Positions 17,596 to 26,008 of a DNA stretch of 64,000 nt are shown piece after piece. The notes below the pieces were generated by a model. That model saw only the letters and a list, made by a program, of their open reading frames with translations. It made no database searches and was not told the DNA's origin. The stretch covers positions 19,659-83,658 of the forward strand of contig JAHZFJ010000018.1 in the NCBI GenBank assembly GCA_019421365.1, given 5' to 3'. Every line of letters begins with the position of its first letter. Position 1 is the stretch's first letter. Made by a program: the position numbers and the translations under genes. This DNA comes from Lachnospiraceae bacterium (lineage in GTDB: Bacteria; Bacillota; Clostridia; Lachnospirales; Lachnospiraceae).

Positions 17596-17784
17596 TTAAC
17601 CTCTTTTACTAACTTCATCTGTTATTAATGATTTTGAAATATACATCGCTTTTATCCTATTCTTAAGGAGTGTGTGTTGAGATGTTCCTTCTGAAAATTG
17701 GGGCTAAATTTTTTCACACTTACTGATAGTTGATAATACCACTTGTAGTGCTTCTGCCAACTCTTCAGATGTATATTTATCCAT
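17596..17784 (-). pseudogene. Small conserved-type protein gene interrupted by an in-frame TAG
   Basis: AAGGAGG precedes ATG at 17784. The frame gives MDKYTSEELAEALQVVLSTI... for 26 codons, TAG at 17704-17706, then stays open in the same frame for 35 more codons, containing SEGTSQHTLLKNRIKAMYIS, to TAA at 17596. One CAG-to-TAG change would explain it. It looks like a small clostridial protein of about 62 residues with unknown function. The start of the VOC gene lies upstream, so the two may be cotranscribed. Confidence 0.65.
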
Positions 17785-17822
17785 GTCGTTTTACCTCCTT
17801 AAAATACTCATACATTTGAGTA

Positions 17823-18203
17823 TCAAACCGTTATCTCAATTTGATTTCCTTCAATACCTATTATACAACTTTCATAATACCCATCACCTGTAGTTCTAGG
17901 TCCACTAATAACATCATATCCATCTGATTTCAATTGCATTGTTAGCATATCAACTTTTTCTTTACTTCCTACACTAAATGCTAAGTGAATATAACCTGTC
18001 CTCGTTAACGTTTTCTCATCTTCCATTTGTGGTTTGTTCATAATTTCTAAACGTGCTCCATCGTCAAATGTCAGAAAATATGATCTAAAATCCGTGTTTG
18101 GGTTATGATATCCAGTATTTGAATTTGCATCAAAATACCTCTCAAAAAAACTTTTGGCTTTCTCTAAATCGTTCACATACATCGCAATATGTTCTATCTT
18201 CAT
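17823..18203 (-). CDS. VOC-family (glyoxalase/dioxygenase-fold) protein
   Basis: 126 residues from the ATG at 18203, which has GGAGG 6 bp upstream; a TTG four codons earlier overlaps that site. It has the typical repeats of the vicinal oxygen chelate fold: KIEHIAMYVNDLEKAKSFFERYF at the start, GYIHLAFSVGSKEKVD in the middle and GDGYYESCIIGIEGNQIEIT at the end. Conserved metal ligands are His (IEHIA), Glu (RLEIM), His (IHLAF) and Glu (QIEIT). Substrate unknown. Confidence 0.85.
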   Translation of the reverse strand: MKIEHIAMYVNDLEKAKSFFERYFDANSNTGYHNPNTDFRSYFLTFDDGARLEIMNKPQMEDEKTLTRTGYIHLAFSVGSKEKVDMLTMQLKSDGYDVISGPRTTGDGYYESCIIGIEGNQIEITV

Positions 18204-18403
18204 AACGTCCTCCAAATTCTAATTTTGTATTATATCAATTAAATTTCATTGATTGTTTTTCTTATTGTCACTATCTATTTTATCAATCTCTGAAAATTCT
18301 ACAAGTCCATACTATAATTTAAAGTATACTTCATAATGATTTGTACATAATAAATTTGTAAATCAAGGCTAATCATAATGAAGAATAGGTAAAGGGTGTA
18401 AAT

Positions 18404-18586
18404 ATGAACAATAAAAGCTCAAGTGTAAGTAATAAAAATAATTCAGGTAAAGGAAATGGTAACTCTATAATCAAAAATGAGTCCACAAATGATACTGCAA
18501 CTAATTATGTAAGTGGTGAGGTTCCAACTTCAACCGCCCACAAATTTAAATCAAGTAATCAAAACGAAGACGAAGAACTCGAATAA
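18404..18586 (+). CDS. Small hydrophilic Asn/Ser-rich protein, function unknown
   Basis: 60 residues, no hydrophobic segment: a polybasic Asn/Ser/Gly head, then TNYVSGEVPTSTAHKFKSSN and an acidic tail EDEELE. It has AAAGGGTG before the ATG and a good terminator 20 bp after the stop, so it is a transcribed unit. The composition would fit a small spore or disordered protein, but I recognise no family. Confidence 0.55.
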   Translation: MNNKSSSVSNKNNSGKGNGNSIIKNESTNDTATNYVSGEVPTSTAHKFKSSNQNEDEELE

Positions 18587-18604
18587 AATTATCTTTTATT
18601 CATC

Positions 18605-18646
18605 AAAAAATGTTACACAAGTACATTTACCTGTGTAACATTTTTT
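18605..18646 (+). terminator. Rho-independent terminator
   Basis: Stem AAAAAATGTTACACA / TGTGTAACATTTTTT; T-run on both strands, so it can serve both the small plus-strand gene and the convergent small gene. Confidence 0.85.
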
Positions 18647-18671
18647 AATTTTCAACTTACATTACACGATA

Positions 18672-18887
18672 TTATATACCTTCATGCTTACCTGATGTCT
18701 TATAATCGTCTCTTGCCCAGTTTGGAGCATTAATAGTACCAGCTTTAGCATTCCCTGTTTTAGCAGCGCCTTGAATCTCAGGTACCTGATTCTGAACATT
18801 TTTAGGGTGATGCATTTGTTGATGATTCTCTGTTCCATGATTTTTTGAGTCATAAGGACTTGGTCTTCTCATACCTGCTTTTGCCAT
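18672..18887 (-). CDS. Small basic Asn/His/Lys-rich protein, function unknown
   Basis: 71 residues beginning MAKAGMRRPSPYDSKNHGTE and containing VPEIQGAAKTGNAKAG. It is hydrophilic and probably disordered. AGGAGG precedes the ATG with good spacing. The MAKAGMRRP start and PEIQG...KAG pattern look like a small conserved Lachnospiraceae family, possibly spore-associated; that is inference. An overlapping frame at 18662-18853 is a shadow. Confidence 0.55.
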   Translation of the reverse strand: MAKAGMRRPSPYDSKNHGTENHQQMHHPKNVQNQVPEIQGAAKTGNAKAGTINAPNWARDDYKTSGKHEGI

Positions 18888-19021
18888 ATCGATACCTCCT
18901 ATTTCTTAAATAGTATTTGTATCTTACGAAAAACTATTCATTACAGGATTTTCTTTCCCCATTTCAAACAAACAAACAAACTGTCTCGTTCATTGTTAAA
19001 CATAAACGATCTTGCTTATTA

Positions 19022-19372
19022 CTATTTCCTTAAAATCTTATCCATCGCTTTTCCTTTAGCTAATTCATCTATCAACTTATCCAGATAGCGAATTTCCTTC
19101 ATAATTGGTTCCTCGATATCCTCCACTCGGACACCACAGACCACACCTTTTATTAAAGCCCTAGAAGGATTCAACTCTGGAGCTTGCTCAAAGAAGGTTT
19201 CAAAATCCGTCTGTTTTTCCAAATGTTCTATTAACCCTTCCTGGCTATATCCTGTAAGCCAACAGATAATTTCGTCTACTTCTGTTTTCGTACGCCCTTT
19301 TCTTTCCGCCTTCGCAACATAATGGGGATAGACACTAGCGAAACTCATTGTATAGATATTGCGTTTAGTCAT
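19022..19372 (-). CDS. DUF2200-family protein
   Basis: 116 residues. IYTMSFASVYPHYVAKAERKGRTKTEVDEI, followed by WLTGYSQEGL and SRALIKGVVCGVRVEDIEEP, is the hallmark of DUF2200. It is small, soluble and of unknown biochemical role. Strong AAGGAGGAGG site. It lies downstream of the MerR gene on the same strand. Confidence 0.85.
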   Translation of the reverse strand: MTKRNIYTMSFASVYPHYVAKAERKGRTKTEVDEIICWLTGYSQEGLIEHLEKQTDFETFFEQAPELNPSRALIKGVVCGVRVEDIEEPIMKEIRYLDKLIDELAKGKAMDKILRK

Positions 19373-19426
19373 GATACCTCCTCCTTATAAGTAAAACCTA
19401 CAGCTACTTTTTCATTCACGCTCTTC

Positions 19427-20245
19427 TTACACTCTAATTGAAATCTTCAAAACATAATTTTCATACCCTTTTATAGAAAGATCATCAAGTAAAACATCCT
19501 CATAAAAATAACTCTTAACTGTAAGATTATTATCAGCTATGAATTTTAAAATTTTATCATAAGTCTTATCAACTGTATAGTATCCACCTTGATGATAAGC
19601 AATTAAATAAAGTCCCTCTTCTTTTATATAATTACTATTTTCATCTTCATTATTATCTAATTGCGTATAGTAATAATCATAATAACAATATTCTCTATTC
19701 TTAACACTGTCATAGCTAAGCATTCCCCCTGTAATATGAGGACTATAGATATTATTTTCCTTACAGTAATTTATATGTTCTGCTAGATAAACAGCTATAT
19801 TTCTTTCATCTTCCATATCCTTGGTATTCGTTCTAACTAAATAAGTCCTAGGGACTGATTTTATTATTATATCATCAACAGATATATTACTAGCCTCATT
19901 CGTTATCTGAATCTTACGTTCAATAAAATGATGCATTTGTCTAAGTTTATTAATTTTATCTTCTATTGCTATCTTTTGTATGCTGAGTAAAGAAACAAGT
20001 TCCTCTGGACTTCTTCTATCTAGGTAATCCTTAATGTCTTTTAATGGCATCCCAAGATCCTTTAACATTGATATAACATTGAAAGTTTCTAATTGAGCAA
20101 TGGAATAATATCTGTATCCATTCTCTGTTTTAATTTCAGGTGAGAAAACTCCTACATCATCATAATGAAATAAAGTTTGCTTTTTTACGGAGCAAAGCTT
20201 TGCAAATTCACCTGTAGTAAAGTAATTCTGATAATTATTGTACAT
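19427..20245 (-). CDS. MerR-family regulator with GyrI-like effector domain
   Basis: 272 residues. The N-terminal winged HTH includes FTTGEFAKLCSVKKQTLFHYDDVG and NGYRYYSIAQLE, followed by the dimer helix (about 80-120). The C-terminal part resembles BmrR/GyrI-type ligand-binding domains. It is divergent from a MATE efflux gene whose promoter has the 19-bp spacer typical of MerR activation, so it likely induces the pump on binding a drug-like ligand. Confidence 0.87.
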   Translation of the reverse strand: MYNNYQNYFTTGEFAKLCSVKKQTLFHYDDVGVFSPEIKTENGYRYYSIAQLETFNVISMLKDLGMPLKDIKDYLDRRSPEELVSLLSIQKIAIEDKINKLRQMHHFIERKIQITNEASNISVDDIIIKSVPRTYLVRTNTKDMEDERNIAVYLAEHINYCKENNIYSPHITGGMLSYDSVKNREYCYYDYYYTQLDNNEDENSNYIKEEGLYLIAYHQGGYYTVDKTYDKILKFIADNNLTVKSYFYEDVLLDDLSIKGYENYVLKISIRV

Positions 20246-20261
20246 TTTTTAAAATTCCTTC

Positions 20262-20292
20262 TTGACTATATGGTAACCGGATACCTTATTCT
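20262..20292 (+). promoter_or_regulatory. MerR-type promoter/operator of the MATE gene
   Basis: TTGACT (20262-20267), an overlong 19-bp spacer, TATTCT (20287-20292). The spacer contains the dyad GGTAACCGGATACC (20272-20285). Overlong spacers with a central dyad are the signature of MerR-family activation by DNA distortion. Confidence 0.75.
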
Positions 20293-20356
20293 ATATTATG
20301 CTTTCATTATAGTCAATTTATATAAGTCACAATTAGTTTTAAAAGGAGATTTTCAC

Positions 20357-21685
20357 ATGAAGGATAATATTTTAGGAACAGAAAAGATACCAAAGTTATT
20401 CATTACGTATTCAATACCTGCCATTATATCAATGCTTATATTAGGTACCCAAAGCATTATAGATGGATTTTTTGTAGGTAATTATGTTGGAGAAAGCGCT
20501 ATGGCAAGTGTAAACATAGCTCAACCCTTTACTCAGTTAATTGTAGCATTTTTAATGGTAATTGTAATTGGATCATTAAGCTATATGGGACGGAGTTTAG
20601 GAGAAAAGGATATCATTAAGACGCAGAATATCTATAGAACAGCCCTTATCTTATTAATTACTATAGGTGGTGTTTTAACTATAGCCGGATTATTCTTTAG
20701 TGACCAAATTTCATTAATTCTGGGTGCTAATGGAACTTTAATAGATGATTCGTCACTATATATCAAAGTAGTATCACTTTTTACTATTCCAATGTTTTTA
20801 ATGACACAATTTGCATTTTCTAATAGGTTGTTAGAAAAACCAGAACTATATTTTAGAGGTATGCTATTAAGCTTAACTATCAATATCATATCAAATGTTA
20901 TTTTAGTAAAATATATGGGACTTGGTGTCCTTGGAACTGCCATCTCTACAGGTATTGCAGAGCCAATGGCTTTATTCTATGTAATATGGCCACATCTTAA
21001 TAGAAAAAATGTAATCAATATTTTTGTTGGTAAATTCGATAAAAGTACAATAATGCCAGTCATTTCAAATGGAGCCTCGGATGGTATGACTTCAGTTGCT
21101 TCTGCCATTACAACTTTTTTATTTAATATGACCTTTATGAGGACTTTAGGTGAAGTAGGCGTTGCATCCTTTACTGTTATAAGCTACATTAATCTCTTTG
21201 CAACCTTTATTATGTTTGGGATAGCAGATGGGGTAGGACCACTTGTTAGTTACAACTATGGGGCTAAGAAATTCAAAAGAGTAAAAGAAGTTATGAGATT
21301 CTCATATAAAGTATCCTTTATAATTGGAGTAATTCTTGCTATTACCCTCTTCGTCTTTGGAGAAAATTTAGTAGAACTTTTCGTTCATGACAACAAGGAT
21401 ATCGTAAAGATTGCTACTTTAGGTACAAAGATATTTTCCATTGGTTTCTTATTTAATGGATTTAATATTCTGAGTTCATCCTATTTCACATCAATTGGGC
21501 TAGCTAAAGAATCGTTAATTATTGCTTTGAGCCGAGGATTAGTATTTATAATAATCGGAATAATAATCCTACCTGTTGCTTTTAGTGATTCTGGAATATG
21601 GATGGTTATGCCTTTTGCAGAAATTTTAACTCTATGTGTTTGTTATCTTCTATTAAAAAGAGAAAAGAATTGTATGATAATCTAA
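20357..21685 (+). CDS. MATE-family multidrug efflux protein
   Basis: 442 residues from the ATG at 20357, chosen because AAAAGGAGAT lies just upstream and the MerR-type promoter lies between it and earlier start codons. Twelve hydrophobic segments. MATE landmarks are FITYSIPAIISMLI, QSIIDGFFVGNYVGESAMAS, and DGVGPLVSYNYGAKKFKRVK in the second half. It exports cationic compounds using an ion gradient. Regulated by the divergent MerR protein. Confidence 0.9.
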   Translation: MKDNILGTEKIPKLFITYSIPAIISMLILGTQSIIDGFFVGNYVGESAMASVNIAQPFTQLIVAFLMVIVIGSLSYMGRSLGEKDIIKTQNIYRTALILLITIGGVLTIAGLFFSDQISLILGANGTLIDDSSLYIKVVSLFTIPMFLMTQFAFSNRLLEKPELYFRGMLLSLTINIISNVILVKYMGLGVLGTAISTGIAEPMALFYVIWPHLNRKNVINIFVGKFDKSTIMPVISNGASDGMTSVASAITTFLFNMTFMRTLGEVGVASFTVISYINLFATFIMFGIADGVGPLVSYNYGAKKFKRVKEVMRFSYKVSFIIGVILAITLFVFGENLVELFVHDNKDIVKIATLGTKIFSIGFLFNGFNILSSSYFTSIGLAKESLIIALSRGLVFIIIGIIILPVAFSDSGIWMVMPFAEILTLCVCYLLLKREKNCMII

Positions 21686-21725
21686 GAAGTTACAATAAGG
21701 TAATATAATAATATATGTATAATTT

Positions 21726-21787
21726 AGTAACAACCTCACTTAATATAGATACTATTCTTCGCATCTATATTAAATGAGGTCGTTACT
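21726..21787. terminator. Bidirectional terminator
   Basis: A 25-bp near-perfect stem starting AGTAACAACCTCACTTAA (21726-21750 against 21763-21787), followed by ATTTTTT on the plus strand. It separates the MATE gene from the convergent DUF4179 gene. Confidence 0.85.
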
Positions 21788-21807
21788 ATTTTTTCTGTTA
21801 GTTAATT

Positions 21808-22797
21808 TTATACCTGTTTAATTAGTATTTCTGTTCCATTAATTCTAATAGCCTTAACACTACTCCAATCCATCTTCTTCGAAAAAGTATATATTCCTAC
21901 ATAATTACCTTCTCCGTCCAAATGAGCACCACAACCAGAGAACCACTCTTCACTAAATTCCACATCATTACTAGTGGTACTATGATAAAACTCGTTAACA
22001 GATCCATCGAAAAATTCAAAAGAGATATCTATATTCGCATCTTTTTCAGTTACTTCAAGTAGCTTCCCATAAAGCGTAAACCCAAGTTCAGAATATTCCA
22101 TTTCGTAAAAAGTTATTTCTTGCTCTTTAGTTGCTTCCACAGCAATATCTACTTTCTCTAACGTAGTTGTCTGTGGAATTTCAACTTTAATACAATCTCG
22201 GATTCCTTCTATAGAAAATTTTAATTCACACTTGTCCTGTTGTTTATTCGCATCATTAAACTCAAATGATACATACCGTATACTTTCTTTTTCTAATTCT
22301 TCCAACTCTCTAATGCCATATCCAACATCGCCAATATGTTCAAACTTTTTTATTATATTTTCATTCTTAAAGTTTGCCTTTGCCTCATCAGATTTTGCTT
22401 CCACAGATACCGTTACCCAACCTGTATTCGTATCAGAAGCAATATCAATTACTGTTAGTTTATAATCTTTATTCTGAACAGATTCACCAATTGTTAATAC
22501 TTCTGTTTCTGAAATACCCAGCATTTCCGTAATAATAGATTTGACCTCTTCACTAGCAAATGCGTAAGTTGTCACACTACCAATACACAATATTACGACT
22601 GCTACCATTGCTACTTTAGACAGCTTTTTAGAATACTTGAAAGTATTATCCCTATTTTCCTTTTGCACTCTCTCTTTAGTTTCTTGCTTTATCTTCTTGA
22701 TATTTATATCTCCTTCACGATTTTGAATTGTCTCCATCTGCACATCCTCATCCTCTAATTTCTTAAATAAGTTATGTATGCTAGTATTGATTTTCAT
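21808..22797 (-). CDS. DUF4179 membrane protein, probable anti-sigma factor
   Basis: 329 residues from the ATG at 22797, inside the end of the sigma gene (17-nt overlap) and preceded by GGGAGG, implying translational coupling. A cytoplasmic N-terminal part of about 90 residues is followed by one membrane helix (VAMVAVVILCIGSVTTYAFA) and an extracellular beta-rich DUF4179 domain. DUF4179 proteins regularly accompany ECF-type sigma factors in Firmicutes and are taken to hold them at the membrane. No zinc-binding HxxxCxxC anti-sigma motif is seen. Confidence 0.8.
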   Translation of the reverse strand: MKINTSIHNLFKKLEDEDVQMETIQNREGDINIKKIKQETKERVQKENRDNTFKYSKKLSKVAMVAVVILCIGSVTTYAFASEEVKSIITEMLGISETEVLTIGESVQNKDYKLTVIDIASDTNTGWVTVSVEAKSDEAKANFKNENIIKKFEHIGDVGYGIRELEELEKESIRYVSFEFNDANKQQDKCELKFSIEGIRDCIKVEIPQTTTLEKVDIAVEATKEQEITFYEMEYSELGFTLYGKLLEVTEKDANIDISFEFFDGSVNEFYHSTTSNDVEFSEEWFSGCGAHLDGEGNYVGIYTFSKKMDWSSVKAIRINGTEILIKQV

Positions 22798-23335
22798 AGT
22801 AGCCTCCCTTCTCAAATCTTTTGACAATTTCCTTTTTCCCTCGATAGATCTTTGATTTAACGGTAGATAGCGGAAGTCTAAACTTCTCTGCTATCTCCTC
22901 TAACTTAAATTCATAAAAATAGTAAGCGATCAGAATATCTCTGTCCGGATACTTAAATTCATCAAGCAACTTTCTTATAATCTCAACTTGCTCAGCCAAC
23001 ACGAAATCTTCTGCTATATCATTGACTTCAATTGTGATTATATCTTCCTCAAATATACTATTATATCTACTCTTCATTAGTTTCTTCTTCGTCATATTCC
23101 TAGTTATCTGTGCAATATAAGGCTTTAAACTTTCTGTCTGAATCAAATTATCTCTACTTTTCCAAACAGCATAAAATACATCGGATGAAATTTCCTCAAT
23201 ATCCTGATTCGTTAACAACGCCCCTCCTATACGGGTTGCAATGGTGATTACATATGATAAATATTGTTCCATTAATACTGCAAGAGCTCTTTCACTGTTC
23301 TTTTTTAACTTTTTTATAATTGTACAATCTTTCAT
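22781..23335 (-). CDS. ECF-type RNA polymerase sigma factor
   Basis: 184 residues from the ATG at 23335, preceded by AAAGGAGG; a GTG five codons earlier lies in that site. Region 2 includes the stretch from RALAVLMEQYLSYVITIATR to DIEEISSDVFYAVWKSRDNL. Region 4 is the HTH with FKLEEIAEKFRLPLSTVKSK. It directs transcription of an unknown regulon in response to an envelope signal gated by the coupled DUF4179 protein. Confidence 0.9.
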   Translation of the reverse strand: MKDCTIIKKLKKNSERALAVLMEQYLSYVITIATRIGGALLTNQDIEEISSDVFYAVWKSRDNLIQTESLKPYIAQITRNMTKKKLMKSRYNSIFEEDIITIEVNDIAEDFVLAEQVEIIRKLLDEFKYPDRDILIAYYFYEFKLEEIAEKFRLPLSTVKSKIYRGKKEIVKRFEKGGYYENQY

Positions 23336-23490
23336 ATTACCTCCTTTCACCTAACAATACCCTGTATTCATATATAAAGTTTCATTTTATAAGATATTTT
23401 TTAGTATTTAAATCACTTGATGTTTGTCTACTCCTTTCAACAAAACAGAGCTAATACATCTTTCTAATCAATGCATTAGCCCTTACAGCT

Positions 23491-23841
23491 CTACTTATCA
23501 TTCTCCGTTCCAAGTTTATTTAACATGTTACGATTTAATTTTTCACGGTAGTTATCGGTCCATTTTTTCGTGTCACGTATAAACTCGTCACAAAAACCAG
23601 CAACATCTTCTCCCGTCACTTCAAGAACATGCTTGCCATCTGCTGCGCTAGTTTCAAACAACTCGATCAATTCCTTCTGTGTCTTCACCATATCAGAGCC
23701 ATCTCCTCCAGCGAATCCCCATATATACCCCTGTATTTTTTCAAATACAAACCTATAATCTTCTGGCAATGCTTCTATCCTTGCCATTTGCTCTTTATAC
23801 TCTTTTTTATCACCAATTATTTTTTGAATAAATTTGATCAT
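23491..23841 (-). CDS. DUF1048 protein (copy 2)
   Basis: 116 residues: a DUF1048 protein beginning MIKFIQKIIGDKKEYKEQ, with LPEDYRFVFEKIQGYIW and SAADGKHVLEVTGEDVAGF. Paralogous to the upstream neighbour (same layout, with LPKDYSFAFKKIQKYMY and SAADGRQVIDVIGSDVDKF), so a tandem duplication. Third gene of a PadR-DUF1048-DUF1048 operon. Function unknown; the family characteristically follows PadR regulators. Confidence 0.85.
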   Translation of the reverse strand: MIKFIQKIIGDKKEYKEQMARIEALPEDYRFVFEKIQGYIWGFAGGDGSDMVKTQKELIELFETSAADGKHVLEVTGEDVAGFCDEFIRDTKKWTDNYREKLNRNMLNKLGTENDK

Positions 23842-23843
23842 TG

Positions 23844-24215
23844 CTATCGCCCCTCCTTATCAAATTTTTCCTTAATCTCTTTATTTAATTTATCTCGTGC
23901 TGTTTCAGAATTAGTAATATATGCACTCATGAATTCATCACAAAACTTATCTACATCACTTCCAATGACATCAATAACCTGCCTTCCATCTGCCGCGCTA
24001 ATTTCAAATAATTCTACTAAATCCGCAAACATAGTCGTATCTGTAAATATTTCCATGCTACCGCCAGGTGCACCAACAGTATACATATACTTCTGAATTT
24101 TTTTAAATGCAAAGCTATAATCTTTTGGCAATACATCTACCCTCTTCATCAGTTGTTTATATTCACGATTCTCATCAAAGTCTCCAATAATCAATTTAAT
24201 AAAACTATCAAGCAT
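23844..24215 (-). CDS. DUF1048 protein (copy 1)
   Basis: 123 residues, soluble and helical, DUF1048 family. The ribosome-binding site GGGGGAAT overlaps the stop region of the PadR gene, giving tight coupling. Two bp separate its end from the second DUF1048 gene. Role unknown. Confidence 0.85.
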   Translation of the reverse strand: MLDSFIKLIIGDFDENREYKQLMKRVDVLPKDYSFAFKKIQKYMYTVGAPGGSMEIFTDTTMFADLVELFEISAADGRQVIDVIGSDVDKFCDEFMSAYITNSETARDKLNKEIKEKFDKEGR

Positions 24216-24219
24216 TTTT

Positions 24220-24540
24220 TCATTCCCCCTTTAATTGGTTTATTTTCGTAGAAACAAACTCCCATTTCTCCCAGAACTTCTTCAATTCCTCACGCCCTGC
24301 ATCATTAAGCGTAAAAAACTTTCGTGGCGGTCCCATATCTGATTTCTTTTTTGTTATTTCAACCAATTTATTTTTCTCAAGTCGTACTAAGATTGTATAA
24401 ACGGTCCCGTCAACAACATCTGTAAATCCCAATGCATTTAGCCTTCTGGTAATCTCGTAACCATATATCTCCTCATGACTGATAATTTCAAGAACACAGC
24501 CTTCTAGTACACCTTTTAACATTTCTGTTATATTTTCCAA
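24220..24540 (-). CDS. PadR-family transcriptional regulator
   Basis: 106 residues. The winged-helix domain includes LEIISHEEIYGYEITRRLNA and DGTVYTILVRLEKNKLVEIT, followed by GPPRKFFTLNDAGREELKKF. The start codon is TTG at 24540, with AGAGGTGG at proper spacing; no in-frame ATG has a site. It probably represses its own operon with the two DUF1048 genes through the repeats overlapping the promoter. Confidence 0.88.
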   Translation of the reverse strand: MENITEMLKGVLEGCVLEIISHEEIYGYEITRRLNALGFTDVVDGTVYTILVRLEKNKLVEITKKKSDMGPPRKFFTLNDAGREELKKFWEKWEFVSTKINQLKGE

Positions 24541-24560
24541 TTAAGCCACCTCTTCACTAT

Positions 24561-24612
24561 CTAGTATTACTTACTACTGCTATATAGTAACACTTACTAG
24601 TTGTGATGTCAA
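24561..24612 (-). promoter_or_regulatory. Promoter and tandem operator of the PadR operon
   Basis: Read on the minus strand: TTGACA (24612-24607), 17-bp spacer, TACTAT (24589-24584). Two direct copies of a TAGTAAGTxxTACTA-like motif lie at 24584-24600 and 24561-24576, about 23 bp apart; one covers the -10 and spacer and the other lies near the transcription start. Confidence 0.65.
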
Positions 24613-24712
24613 TATTTTTTCGTTTATTTTAACCCTATATTATAAATAGGCACGTCCCTATCCATAGCAGTATGTTTTTAATTATCGGACGCAATTTCCT
24701 ACAAAGCCAAAA

Positions 24713-24736
24713 AAGTAGGAGCATCTGCTCCTACTT
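24713..24736 (-). terminator. Terminator after the CcdA-TlpA gene
   Basis: Stem AAGTAGGAGCA / TGCTCCTACTT followed by TTTTTT on the minus strand, 20 bp after the stop codon. Confidence 0.8.
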
Positions 24737-24755
24737 CTAAAATTATATTATACCA

Positions 24756-25967
24756 CTATCTTTCACTTTCAATTAAACTCTTCATTGTTTCTTTATTCAT
24801 TGCACCAGGAATATATCTTGTTATATATCCTTCTTTATTTATTATAAATGTTGATGGAAATGCACTTATCCCATATCCATAAACCATTGAGGCGTTTTCA
24901 TCTAAAACAACTGGGAATGTATAATTATTTTTTTCTAAGAACTCTTTTATATGATCTTCTGATCCCTCTCTCCCCAGATTAGGTGATGCTACTCCAAGAA
25001 TTACAACATCATCTTGATTTTTATTATACTCTTCGTACAGTTCTTCAATATGTGGCATCTCTTCTTTACATGGCGGACACCAAGTTGCCCAGATATTAAG
25101 GAAAACAACCTTCCCTTTATACTCACTAAGTGTATGAGCTTCTCCATACTGATCATATAGTGTGAAATCTATAGGTAACAACTCATTGTTTTCATCTTCG
25201 TTCACATCTTCATTATTTTCATCATTCTCATTGTTTTCAATTTGATTACTTTGATTTTGATAATTGTTTTTAACAGCTAATTCTCGATTTATATTAATAA
25301 CTCCATTTATCAGCATAATTAATCCAGCAATTATAATAATAGCACCGCTTATTTTTTTAATTACATTCATATGCTTTTTAATTGCATCAAATCTTTTATA
25401 AAGTTTACTATAAAATATAGATGCAATTATAAATGGCACTATAAATCCAATAGTATAAGTTAATATTAATAAATTCGATGTTACAATATTTTCTGTACTA
25501 GATGCCATCACAAGTACTGACGCCAAAATAGGCCCAATACAAGGTGTCCAACCGAAACTAAATGTAAAGCCTAATACAAATGCTGAAAAAGAAGACATTT
25601 TATTTTTCTTAACATTCAATCTCTTTTCTCTGTTTAACAAATCAAATTTTATTATCCCTGCGTGGAATAATCCCATAATGATTATTATAAATCCACCTAA
25701 AATCATTATAATATTCTTGTTATTATTAAAGCGTGAGCTTAAAGCGTTTATTGATGAACCTAATATGAAAAATGTAGTAGATATACCTAATACAAACATT
25801 ATAGTATTCTTTATTAATACTTTGCTCTTAAAATCCGAACTCCTTATATCATCTACACTACTATTAGATAGCATACTCAAATAAATTGGCAGTATAGGCA
25901 AAATACACGGCGAGAAGATTGATAAAATTCCCTCAACAAACACTATAAAAAAATTAATATTTTCCAA
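24756..25967 (-). CDS. CcdA-TlpA fusion: membrane thiol-electron transporter joined to a thioredoxin-like domain
   Basis: 403 residues. The N-terminal half has six membrane helices with the CcdA Cys-Pro signatures FSPCILPILPIYLS and GWTPCIGPILASV. A polar Asn/Glu/Asp linker (about 230-255) leads to an extracytoplasmic TlpA/AhpC-like domain with the redox centre W296-CPPC-300 and cis-Pro in AFPSTFIINKEG. It would pass electrons from cytoplasmic thioredoxin across the membrane to the attached domain. It is followed on the operon's upstream side by a small anchored protein gene (26009-26467). Confidence 0.9.
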   Translation of the reverse strand: MENINFFIVFVEGILSIFSPCILPILPIYLSMLSNSSVDDIRSSDFKSKVLIKNTIMFVLGISTTFFILGSSINALSSRFNNNKNIIMILGGFIIIIMGLFHAGIIKFDLLNREKRLNVKKNKMSSFSAFVLGFTFSFGWTPCIGPILASVLVMASSTENIVTSNLLILTYTIGFIVPFIIASIFYSKLYKRFDAIKKHMNVIKKISGAIIIIAGLIMLINGVININRELAVKNNYQNQSNQIENNENDENNEDVNEDENNELLPIDFTLYDQYGEAHTLSEYKGKVVFLNIWATWCPPCKEEMPHIEELYEEYNKNQDDVVILGVASPNLGREGSEDHIKEFLEKNNYTFPVVLDENASMVYGYGISAFPSTFIINKEGYITRYIPGAMNKETMKSLIESER

Positions 25968-26008
25968 ACCATTTTCTCCTTTTTTTATTGTTACTATTTT
26001 TCAAGTTG

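Noticed and set aside
23629..24096. Plus-strand frame across the two DUF1048 genes
   Set aside because: Shadow crossing two real minus-strand genes and their ribosome-binding site.
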